Origin: Ganoderma boninense | Lineage: Eukaryota > Basidiomycota > Agaricomycetes > Polyporales > Polyporaceae | Assembly (NCBI GenBank): GCA_002900995.3 | Contig: CM035309.1 | Location: 1,866,389-1,930,388 of the forward strand | Reading direction: 5' to 3' | Length of the DNA: 64,000 nt | Shown here: positions 25,117 through 34,738 of the stretch, piece by piece | Layout: each line of letters opens with the position of its first letter | How positions within the stretch are numbered: the first letter of the stretch is position 1 | Notes under the pieces: model-generated | The model's input: the letters and a program-made list of their open reading frames with translations, nothing else | Told to the model about the DNA's origin: nothing | Database searches by the model: none | Made by a program: the position numbers and the translations under genes

Positions 25117-25733
25117 TCGATATACGCTTCCCCGACGCCAGGCCAATGTGGTCCCCGAGCTGTGCTGCATGGTCCTCTTCTCCCCCCCCCCCCCCACACA
25201 CACGCACCGAATCTGTGCTTTTCGAACCTTGTACATTGTGCTCTATCTTACTCGTACCATTTGCCATGATTGCGACAAAGACCTATACAATCTATTTAAT
25301 GCAGTACTATGGATCATGTGCTAGACCCTGAACATGTGTGGCGGCTACGGCTTCTTTCACGCCATCCTGAACGACTTCTTCAAACTCAGAGAACAAGATC
25401 GCATTGTTTGGTTCGGCGGACTTTGGTATACTAACTCCTACGGGTCACTTGATCGCCGCCGAGGAAGGAAGCCGTTCTTGGAACCTCTCTATGCACCCTT
25501 TGCGGGACACGATGTGCGTTTAAACGACTTCTCACCACCCGTACGGGGCACGATGCAGGCCGAACACGATGTAAACACGATGCCCACAAACTGGGGTCGC
25601 CTGCCGTCGGCGCATGTCAGTCGCCTACGAACGCAGATCGGTTAGATCACACGGTCCCCTTCTCGTGGAGCGGGAGATAACCTACGATCAAGAATCAAGA
25701 AGGACCGTCGAACCTCTGCGGAGGGGGGGCAGC
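25117..25733. other. Tail-to-tail gap with simple repeats
   Basis: Lies between the converging small cysteine-rich gene and the XLF gene. It contains the poly-C/CA tract at 25182-25205 and several copies of ACACGATG between 25500 and 25580. No gene recognised. Confidence 0.4.
25182..25205 (+). repeat. Poly-C tract followed by CA repeat
   Basis: Fourteen C residues (25182-25195) are followed by about four CA/CG dinucleotides. A simple-sequence tract, prone to length error in sequencing. Confidence 0.85.
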
Positions 25734-27418
25734 TTAGAACCGTCGCCCCCCACGCTTCAGCGGCTGCTTTGCCCCGCGGGTAGGCCCGCTGCCCTTGAGG
25801 CGTGCCAGGTGTCTCTTCCGCTCCTCCTCGCTGTCTTCTTCGTCACTCGACGAATCGGCTGCCTTGCCTCTCTTCATCTTCTTCGGAGCCGGGAGGGGCG
25901 ATGAGGACTGCGGCGGGGGCTGGGGCGACTGCCTTGCGCTGGCCCGATCGCGCGACTTCGGAGGGGGCGACTGATCTGGGGTAACACGCTTCGACGGCAC
26001 GGAACGCGCAGGGCTGCTCTCCCTCGCATTCGCGCGGGGGAGATGCCCCGGGGGCGCCTTCGCCTTCTCGCCCGTGGCGGCATAGTCTTCTTCTTCTGGT
26101 TCCTCTTCCGTGACGGAGTCTTCGTCCTGTGGGGACTGCGTTCGCTTGGTCTCTCGATGCGTTCCTTCTGTCTGGCTGTTCGTCTCGCGACTAGGACCCT
26201 GCAGGTGATCGCCATTAGCTTAGGAGCTAGATAGGGTAGCGGGACGACGTACGGCCGGATTCGTCGGAGGTGAAGGAGAGAGCCTCCGGCTTAGCGGTGG
26301 CTTTGAAACAGGTGGGGCTCGTGACGGTGCTGGAGGAGAGGGTGGTGTGAGATCCGGGGTATCAGAAGCCGCAACAATTCTGGCTGAAACTGGTTTCAGA
26401 AGGAGTGTACCAGAGGACACACAGGGGCGGCACGTACGGAGGTCCGGCACGAAGTTGAACATAGCAGTTATGCGCCGAAGCGTTGTCGCAAGAAGGGGCC
26501 GAGAGAGCGCGTTCCGGACATGCGTGTCGAGGGTGCGGCGGGAAGTCCTGCCGACCTTGTCAACAGACTGTGATACAGCAGTTCGTCAATTCAGCGGCAG
26601 CCCCGGGCGAAGAAGGGAGGTGGGGCCTGGCACCTTCTCTAGGTCGGCCTCGGACGTTGTGCATAAGGGATCAGCGGAAGAGAAGGCGAGGTGGCTCATG
26701 CTGATTAGTGGGAGGATGAGATGCTTGGATAAAATGTCGGCTGACATCCTGGGTCCGAGGGAGAAAGTCTCCCAGCGCCACCGGAACGAGTCACCGCTGA
26801 GTGTAAAAGCGAGGTCCTGTTGGGTGTCGCATCAGCCGCTATGTCTTCTAGAAAGTCCACCGGAAAGCGTACGGAGTAGTTGGACTTGACGAGTTCGAAG
26901 GAGAGGTCGGCAAGACCTCCGATCGAATGGGCTGTCGAAATGAATTCAAGGCACTTGATCCTCCACGGCTCTTGTGCTTCCTGTTCTTCGATAGCGAAGC
27001 TTGGAGAGTTTTGCGGGTTGCTGTCGCGCCATCTGCGAGCAATCTGATTGCTTGAAAGGACTAACGTATATTTTAAGTTCGATACGGTGTGGCGACCGAA
27101 ATAACGGCGAAAACGCTAACCTTCACCCCACACGTTCTTCGTGTCTGTTATCAAGATGCAACAGCTGAGATCAACCGTTGAGGAATAAAATTTCTACCAG
27201 GGCAAGTATAGGTTTGCGTGAGGATTCGGCGTTTAAATGCGGAAGAGCTGGGACAGACGAGCAGGTACGGCGTAGATGATTCGCTATCCGCCTTCACAAG
27301 CCATTCTTTTGTGAGAAGGAGCTTAGCATGGTCCTAGAATGTATGGTGGTCCCTGGTGAGCGTCTGCTGGCAGCATGCAAATTCGGAACCAGTAACTCGC
27401 CTCGGACAGATACTCCAT
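25734..27418 (-). CDS. XLF/Cernunnos (Nej1-like) non-homologous end-joining factor
   Basis: Bridges DNA ends with XRCC4/Lif1 and ligase IV in nuclear end joining. Joined exons give MEYLSE, DHAKLLLTKEWLVKAD, a KFYSSTVDL and ITDTKNVWGEVLSSNQIARRW block, then FELVKSNYSDLAFTLSGDSFRWRWETF, and the helical stalk DKVGRTSRRTLDTHVRNALS and LLATTLRRITAMFNF. This is the XLF head domain plus coiled-coil order. The C-terminal third is disordered, with a P/S-rich part, an acidic patch (DSVTEEEPEEEDY) and a basic end, LKRGGRRF, resembling the Ku-binding motif at the XLF C-terminus. Introns at 27061-27120 and about 27210-27275 are ordinary; the first intron (27334-27400) has a GC donor. A one-base frame break lies in a C/G run at 26046-26054. 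The gene is divergent from the FHA/G-patch gene. Confidence 0.78.
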
Positions 27419-27846
27419 GTGACCGCTTCGGTTCAGACGTCCAGATCGGAAGGAAACGACGCTGTCCGACAGCTCCGTGACATAAGCGCTTTCTGAGACA
27501 TTGGCGGAGAGTTCTTGCTCACATTTCACCCAGGCCAACACTGGTTGGTTGTGCGACGTGGACGTATGTTTAGGACAAGACTCGTGCCGGGGCGGATGAC
27601 CGCTTTGCGAGTGGTTCGGAGGGGAAGGAGGTGGTCATTGCCACGCCACACCAACCACTGCTCGTCCAATCCTGGCCGTGGGAGACTTTCCCTCATTGGG
27701 ATGTAGTAGATCTCCATAAGTTAGGCGCCTCTCCGTTGCATTCTCCGCTCACGGTCTTGCGGCCAGCTGCGCTCGTTCAAAGTCGTTGCCCTCCAGCCCT
27801 AAAGTTCACGCCTATCCCCTTGCCAAGCACTCAATATTTAATTCCA
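27419..27846. promoter_or_regulatory. Shared divergent promoter region, XLF and FHA/G-patch genes
   Basis: 428 bases separate the two start codons. No clear TATA box was found. The long open frame of the right gene extends leftward to about 27631 by chance, without an ATG context as good as that at 27847. Confidence 0.45.
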
Positions 27847-29133
27847 ATGCTAGAAGAAGGCGAAATAGAGTCGATCGCTGGCTCTTCCCTCTACGGGCCC
27901 GTTGATTTGCCCCAGGTAGACACCACGGGTCGTACTTACTCGCCTGCTATTGAATGGCCCGGAGATACAGAATCCACCCCAGAACCTCTTCTGTACGACG
28001 ATACTACCGTGTACGAACCTACCTCCAACACACCGGCACCTTCGGGTTCCCTTCGCCTCCTCGTCCAGCAAACCGCTATCCTGCGTAAAAATCAAAGGAT
28101 TGCTCTCCTCGACGGCTACTCTCAGACGGAGATCGGCCGCGATGTCGCTGCCGCAGGCTCCGATATTCCGAGGATACGTCTGAAGGAGATGGAAGTCTCC
28201 AAGCTCCATGCTACGATCTATTGGGACCAGGACCGTACGCAGTGGTCCATCGTCGATATGGGGTCGAAACATGGCACTTTTATACAATCCTCCGCCGCCC
28301 CTCCACCCAGCACCTCCTCCGCCCTGGGTTTGGATGAGCGAGGTTCCCGGCTGTCCGCCCCGAGGATTGCCAGCATGCCTCGGGCGCTCCACCACATGGA
28401 TCGTCTGACTATCGGCGGGACAACGTTCGCAGTTCATGTCCATGAGGGTAGAGCGCCGTGCACTGCATGCTCGCCCCAGGGCGACGAGGAGATCCCTCTG
28501 TTCCTCCACCGTGCAGGGAGCACCGCTGGTGCCACCGCTATGTCGAGTAGCAGCAATAAACGCAAGCTGGATGAAGTCTCATCCGCAAGCAGTTGGGACC
28601 CCACAGCCGCTCGGAGTCGTGACCCTCGGAAGGCCCTGTCCATGCTCAAGCGAACTCTGCTGTCGTCCAAGAATCCGGCACCCGCTCCTCCGGGCTCGAG
28701 TTCTCGTAGCCAGTACGTCGACAGGAGCGCACGGCGCCGGGCGCTGCACCCAGACATGCAGTCCGCCGCCACAACTCCCGGAAGCGCCAGCGCTGATCGC
28801 TCGACCCTCTCGACGGTGCCTTCTCCCTCCGTCTCAGCGCCGACGACGACGACACCACCCCCACCAGTCCCTCTATCTGCGACGAACATTGGTCACCGGT
28901 TGCTGCTAAAGCAAGGTTGGCAACCTGGAACGGCGTTGGGGGAAGGATCGGGAGACAGCGGAGGTCTCGTGGCCCCTCTGGACCCGCCATCGACGGTGGG
29001 CCGGGCAGGGATCGGTGTCCCGGCCCGACTAGGAAGTGGGCTACCCACAGTTGTGCACGGCGGAGATTGGAGGGACGCTGGGAAAAGGCGTCGGTGGGAG
29101 GAAACGGGAGGGGGTCCCGACGGTGTGCAGTGA
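27847..29133 (+). CDS. FHA domain and G-patch domain protein (AGGF1-like)
   Basis: Single exon, about 428 residues from the chosen start MLEEGEIESIAGSS; this acidic start is typical for the family, and upstream in-frame codons look non-coding. An FHA phosphothreonine-binding domain lies at about residues 65-200: LLDGYSQTEIGRD, then RIRLKEMEVSKLHATIYWD with the conserved SxxH, then WSIVDMGSKHGTF and the LTIGGTTF strand. An insertion rich in S/P interrupts its end. A basic S/T/P-rich region follows (NKRKLDEVSSAS). The G-patch at about 340-400 reads NIGHRLLLKQGWQPGTALGEG, with the conserved G residues. Proteins with both domains usually act in RNA processing or in signalling; the exact role here is unknown. 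It is divergent from XLF, another nuclear protein. Confidence 0.82.
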   Translation: MLEEGEIESIAGSSLYGPVDLPQVDTTGRTYSPAIEWPGDTESTPEPLLYDDTTVYEPTSNTPAPSGSLRLLVQQTAILRKNQRIALLDGYSQTEIGRDVAAAGSDIPRIRLKEMEVSKLHATIYWDQDRTQWSIVDMGSKHGTFIQSSAAPPPSTSSALGLDERGSRLSAPRIASMPRALHHMDRLTIGGTTFAVHVHEGRAPCTACSPQGDEEIPLFLHRAGSTAGATAMSSSSNKRKLDEVSSASSWDPTAARSRDPRKALSMLKRTLLSSKNPAPAPPGSSSRSQYVDRSARRRALHPDMQSAATTPGSASADRSTLSTVPSPSVSAPTTTTPPPPVPLSATNIGHRLLLKQGWQPGTALGEGSGDSGGLVAPLDPPSTVGRAGIGVPARLGSGLPTVVHGGDWRDAGKRRRWEETGGGPDGVQ

Positions 29134-29772
29134 TGGAACGTACGAGCTCATCTGCGGGTGCTGTTTACACCACTTTTACACCGTCTTGTCCGGGTCACTG
29201 AAGTTCGATGTCCCTTGAACGAACAAGTTAACAACGTCGAGCCCTGATGCTGTCTGTATTTATGGTTGTGGTACCCTTGTTAGTACCTGGCAGTGGGTGT
29301 AATTGAGACGGATCGCTGCAATATGCTCCATTGCGGAGCTCAGGAACAAGACAATCAGGGACACGGCTTGTATGATACCCAGATGATGCTAGTGTGGCCT
29401 GAGTGGCACAGCTCACCGGGGTTCTGCATCTGTGCACTGGCATGACAGTGAGCAGTACTGGCGTGGATGGTGCTGCGCGATTGGGCATATGTAAAGGACG
29501 CCGTCGTCTGTCGTCTGGGATCACTTGGGATCACACGGGAATCCCGCAAATTGCTGTACTCGGTCGGTCGGAAGCTAGAAGCCGAGGGGTGTGTGGGCTG
29601 GTGTGGGAGAGCGTGGGGAGTCGGGGATCCGGGTGGCGGCCTTGTTCTGCGCGGGTTCCCATTACCCAAAACAGCCCCGCCGCGTCGGTTGTCTGACGTT
29701 CGCGAGAGCGGGATCGACTGAGGCAGGGCGATGTGCAGCGTCAAAGGCTGGATTGGGTAACACGGGCGTAAT
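29134..29772. other. Intergenic, no gene recognised
   Basis: Open frames at 29403-29721 lack any recognisable motif. This is the flank of the MITE that starts at 29773. Confidence 0.35.
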
Positions 29773-30140
29773 AGGGGTAGTCAGTTATGGCGATTCTGGT
29801 GGGATTCGCGAAATGGATTCGGGAGGGGATTCAGGAGGAGGGAATCCGCGATTCGCAGGGAATCACATCGAATCGTCGAACCTCCTCCGGAGGAGGTTCG
29901 CCCCCCCGAATCGCGATTCCCTCGACTGGATTCCCCTGCATCAAGGCGCATCAACCGGCGCTTGATGGAATCCTGGACAGAATCGCGATTCGGAATTGAC
30001 ACCAGAATCCACCCCGAATCCACTATTTGCAGCTGGGGTGGTCAGAGCACCCACGAGATTCCCTGTGGGTTCGCCAACGAGGAATCGCCTCAGAATCCCC
30101 CCATCGAATCCCCCGCGAATCGCTATAACTGACTACCCCT
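29773..30140. mobile_element. Fold-back MITE-like element, 368 bp
   Basis: The ends are inverted repeats: AGGGGTAGTCAGTTAT then G or A then GCGATTC, 23 of 24 bases identical, with weaker match over roughly 50 bp. The element carries no open gene. AAT lies on both sides and may be a 3-bp target duplication; if the ends are instead GGGG...CCCC the duplication would be TA. The interior contains a perfect 24-bp palindrome centred near 29889 (CGAACCTCCTCC and its complement) and 21 copies of GAATC or GATTC. Size, ends and lack of coding capacity fit a non-autonomous DNA transposon. The superfamily cannot be set from one copy. Confidence 0.72.
29877..29900. repeat. Perfect 24-bp palindrome inside the MITE
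   Basis: CGAACCTCCTCC is followed immediately by its exact reverse complement GGAGGAGGTTCG, so a hairpin without a loop or a dimeric protein site is possible. Confidence 0.85.
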
Positions 30141-30669
30141 AATGGAAGAGCGGGGGAATGGTTCGCGGGGTGCGTTGTTGGACAAGAAGGACTTGTGTGG
30201 AAGGACGGTTTATTGTGAAGGCGAGGAAGGCGTACGGCAGACGCACCCGGTGACGGCTGGAGGGGCGTGCTATTGACGATAACGACGTGATTGGACATCA
30301 AAGAATGATGACAAGGTCGCGAAGGGACAAAGCCCGGCGCCTGCCTTGGCCTGCGCGCGTTTGTGCGGCGGCGTTGGACGCGTTATTTGGCCGACTTTGG
30401 TGATCACGTGGATACGCGAGGTCGGTCGAGGTTGAAATCGCGAAACGAACTTGGACCTGTCGTTGCCTTGAACCAGGCTGACACCTCCTCTCCACCGACA
30501 GCCTCTTCTCCCCCTCTCACCACACACAGCACCGTCGGGGCCTTTTTCTTGCCACCCTTTCCCCCTTCGTTTCCACGTTCCACCGCCCCGGCCACACTCT
30601 GCTGTCACCCGACTCTTCCAACACTTTGCAACTACTCTTCCAACGTAGATACAACTTGTTCACCACCAG
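30141..30669. other. Cyclin B promoter region
   Basis: About 530 bases with a C/T-rich leader just before the ATG at 30670. No coding signal was recognised in the opposite-strand frames. Confidence 0.35.
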
Positions 30670-33032
30670 ATGGCCACCAACCTTCGTGTACGTACTCCCG
30701 TCACCGTCTCCTCTCTACCTACATCGTTCTCACCGCGGCCACGTCGCATCCAGCTTCCGATGCGAAACCGCACAGGTTCCCAACGTCTCAGGAACGCCGA
30801 CGAAAATGCCATGAGCAGACACGTCAGACAAGCATCCGGCATTGCGCTCGCAGGAGTGTCCAAAGTTCCGATAGGTCATACCATCAAGAATGGCGTCCAA
30901 CGCCCGGTCCTCACAGAGGTGACGACCACCGCCGTTAACCGCACTGGCAAGGTTCGTCTCTTCACCCATCTCATTACTTTCCTCCTTCATTAGAGGCCCC
31001 GAGACCAGTCCTGCATTCCTTGTTCTTCATAAACCTGGATTGGCAATGACGTGGTTCGGATCCACTGCTCTTTGCCCTGTCGACCTTGTCTTCCCCGATA
31101 CGCAATCGGCTACCCGCATATGGCTACGCGTCCGGCGCTAGTCGCGTCGGCGCGTTTCAGACGTCGCACCGCGTGATCGCGACGCCTTGCCACTTCCGTC
31201 ATGGCCTCCTCCACCCCAGTGGCATATCTACAACGACCTCCCTGTTCCTCTCTCGTGTCGATCGACCCATAAAGCATCCATATGGGATAAGCTTTGGTCG
31301 ATCTCGGGGATGCTGCGATGTGGTCCGCACATCTTGACGCGATCAGTCTTCTCCCGTCCGCATCGGCTGCGCTTGTTGCCACCGGCCCCGTCAACACAAT
31401 TCGGATGGCAAAATGCTTTTAGTCCCACTTTATCTACGACTGGGTACCATGCGCGTATTGAACTGGCTGCTCACCATCGTATAATATTTAGGATGGTAAC
31501 GGCAAGTTTACCGGCAAGGAGAAGGAGACCGTTGAGACTGGTCTCAAACGTAGTCGTTCTGCCTCCCTCGCCGCCGCCACAGGTCCTCAGCGGGTTCCTC
31601 TGGGCCCAGGCAAGGCTCCCATCGCGACCGCTTCCCAAGTCCAAGCACGCGTTCCCTCCTCACGCGTCTATCGCCCTCAGGTCCCTCTTCCTTCGTCTCG
31701 TCGCATCCCCGTCCCACAAGAACCCCCCGCACAAGTCGTTCCGGATGTCGTCATCAACCATGAAGACGAGATGGAGGTTGAGGAGCACATTATCGATAGC
31801 GTTGTCGACCAGTACGCTGCAGACGACGCGGACCTCACCGAGTTGAGCGACCGGGAAGAGGACCTGCACCACGAGGAGGATGAGGGAGAGCAGAGCGAGG
31901 ATGAACGGCCATTGGCGAAGCGGCAAAGAGTATGGCCCGAAGTCTCAACAGCGCGGGCCCATCGTTATAGGCGCGAGTTGGACAACATCAAGGACCGCTT
32001 CCATGATGAGGTCGATGAGTTTGACACGACGATGGTCTCGGAGTACGCAGAGGATATCTTCGACTACATGCAGGAGCTTGAAGTTCGTACCCCATCATGG
32101 CCGTCCGCGGACATCACTGACTTGCACTCCAGGAGGACGTGATGCCTGATCCGAACTACATGGCAGGACAGACAGAACTCAACTGGCAGATGCGACAAAC
32201 CTTGGTGGACTGGCTGCTCCAGGTTCACTTGCGGTACCACCTACTCCCCGAAACGCTCTGGATCGCCATCAACATTGTTGATCGGTTCCTGACAAAACGC
32301 ATCGTCTCCATGTTGAAGCTCCAGCTTGTCGGTGTCACTGCGATGTTCATTGCGGCAAAGTACGAAGAGATCCTTGCACCGTCGGTCGACGAATTCGTCT
32401 TCATGACCGAGCGTGGGTACACCAAGGAGGAGATCCTGAAGGGTGAACGAATCATGCTCCAGACGCTTGACTTCAAGGTCAGCCATTACTGCTCGCCCTA
32501 CAGCTGGATGCGCAAAATCAGCAAAGCGGACGACTACGACCTGCAGACGCGGACACTGAGCAAGTTCCTCACCGAAGTGACACTCCTGGACCACCGCTTC
32601 CTGCGCGTGAAGCCCAGTCTTGTAGCAGCGATTGGCATGTATACGGCGCGAAGGATGTTGGGGGGTGACTGGGTGAGTGTCTCTCTGGCATCGGGATGCT
32701 TTTTATGCTGCGCGCACAATGCGGTGAACACGTTCACACCACGTTTTCATCCACCCCTTTCGTTCAAGCTCTCCGTCTCCCACACGTGATGGAGTGTTCT
32801 AACCTTCCTTTTTCAGAACGAGGCGTTCGTCTATTACTCCGGTTTTACCGAGGAACATCTACTGCCTGGTCACAAGCTGCTCATTGAGAAGCTCACGGAA
32901 GACGGTTTCTGCGAACAGCATGTTTGCAAGAAGTACGCGACGAAGAAGTTCCTCAAGGCGTCGCTGTATGCGGTCGAATGGGCGCAACTGCACCTACACG
33001 AGACCCTCGGGGAGGAGATGAACGTCGAGTAG
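30670..33032 (+). CDS. G2/mitotic-specific B-type cyclin
   Basis: Regulatory subunit of the mitotic CDK, nuclear and cytoplasmic, degraded by the APC. The start MATNLR is followed by a basic N-terminus with RPVLTEVTT, a destruction-box-like RxxLxxV, then S/A-rich and acidic stretches (TELSDREEDLHHEEDEGE). The cyclin box begins YAEDIFDYMQELE and continues with DPNYMAGQTELNWQMRQ, LVDWLLQVHLRYHLLPETLW and the MRAIL-equivalent. Further signatures are AAKYEEILAPSVDEFV and LQTLDFKVSHYCSPYSWMRK. The last exon, after an intron near 32672-32815, reads NEAFVYYSGFTEEHLLPGH and ends LGEEMNVE. One intron (30952-31491) is 540 nt, ten times the local norm. The first codons may also be separated by a small intron after MATNL; both readings stay in frame. 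Identity as a B-type cyclin is firm. Confidence 0.9.
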
Positions 33033-34738
33033 ACGTCACGCTTTCTCTTCGCATCGGTCTCGTATATGCAGCATATGCCCATGTTGTATGCCCTTGCCGC
33101 CTGCCGTCCTCCTGTGCCATCAGTACTCCCCGCCCGCTCGTGGTCGTAATCGCCTTGTCAATGCTCATGCCTATCCCTCCCACCCTGCACCCCACGCCGC
33201 CTCACGATCTAGCTCGATTTCTGGTCCCATCTCCCATTCCCATTTCCATCCCATTTCCAACTCGTCTGCATCTCACCATCACCCACAAGTGTTTGATTAT
33301 TATCATCTATCATCGTCCACTGCCTACAAGTCCTGTCCGTCCACTTGGCATGTCATCGTTATGTTTGTCATCAAGCTGCTCTCTTTTCGCTCCCGCTCTC
33401 GGTTTGATCGATCGCCTGAAGCCCCGGCTCTAACGCCCTAGCCATGACGGACATGCATCCTTGCGCTTATGCCCGGTGCCTTGTCGTGTGGCCATGCGTC
33501 TCCTCTCTCCCTCAGCGTCTCGTCTCCGTCTCTCGCCTCTCTCGTTTTATCACGACCCATGCAGACCGCCCGTCATGTCGTACGCCTACCCGCGCACACA
33601 TGCGTGCGGACGAATCATACAAGTGCCCGCCTCGTCGCGCCCTTCAAACGCTCCTTTGTTCGGAACATGTATGCGTCCGCACACGGGCGGTTATGACTCG
33701 CTTTGTCCCCGTCCACTATGCCTCTCACCAGCCAGCTTCGCCGGTCTCACCACCAATGCATTCACAACTTGTACCATAACCTTCATTCGTCCGATCCTCA
33801 TCATCCTTGTCCTCTTTGAATTCGTGTCGCTCTTGCTTTCGTTTTTGCATGCTCGACATGGACTGCGCCTCTCACTCGTTTATCTCTTCGCGCCGTCTTG
33901 TCGGGAGTAGGGTTCTCCGGACTCGCCTGCATCCCATGTGTTATTACTATTTACTATTTGTCGTATCCAATTCCGTCGTTTCCCACTCGACTCTTGCCAT
34001 TCATCCATCCATCGTTCATCCTGGTCGGACTCTGTCGATTACACGCTTTGCTACTTCCCTTTCAAAAGTAGCTCGCACTCGCGATCTCCCCCCTTAGACA
34101 ATTTCTACGCGTACTCGCCCGCTCGCGAGCCCGCGGCTGCGTATTATACGCATGCCGCGCGGCGAGCGGATTTAAAATCGTTTATCGTTAAGCTCTCTCT
34201 TTGGAACCAACGTCTTACATCTTCCCTAGCCTCGTCCTCGGGCGAAGGTTTTTGGTGGTCACAGACTCGCAGTCCGCTAGCTAGCGCTCCGGGGGTGGAT
34301 ATACGTACAAGCACATTGTCCTTAGTATATCTCCGCTGGACGCCGTCCTGGTACCGCTGCTGATTCGGTGTTATTTATCAAAAGTATCTCACTGGCTTCC
34401 TATCCCCCGTTCCCCGGAGTGTGTTCGAGTGTGGCGATCGTTGAGAACGAATGTTTTCACATGTTCCCCGGGCCGCCCAGGGGCTCGGATTTCACATGCA
34501 CACGGGGTGTGACGGTGACGCAGTGGCGCAGGGCGCGAGCGTCCCCAAAACATCGAGGTGACCGTGCTCTCGGACCTCGCTCGACAAATCTCCGAGGCCC
34601 CGTCCTACTACCGCCCCTTTGCTTGTGATTATCCCCGTCACGTATATCTGTATCCCATCTTGCTTCTGCTCTACCACATTCTGACCTCGCTGGCAACGAC
34701 GTGTCCTTGTTCTCCAATCACCACAAGCCGAAACCATC
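33033..34738. other. 1.7 kb pyrimidine-rich intergenic region
   Basis: Very C/T-rich on the plus strand with several open frames of 60-170 codons that show no domain, no splice pattern and biased low-complexity composition. Likely the cyclin 3' UTR plus the promoter of the next gene. Confidence 0.4.

Noticed and set aside
9301..30140. RIP-type decay of the LINE and MITE
   Set aside because: The LINE frame has no stop codons and no obvious C-to-T depletion, so repeat-induced point mutation is not supported.
33461..33910. 149-codon frame in the cyclin 3' region with a hydrophobic stretch
   Set aside because: The region is strongly C/T-biased and all three plus frames are open for long distances, so the hydrophobic stretch is a composition effect.
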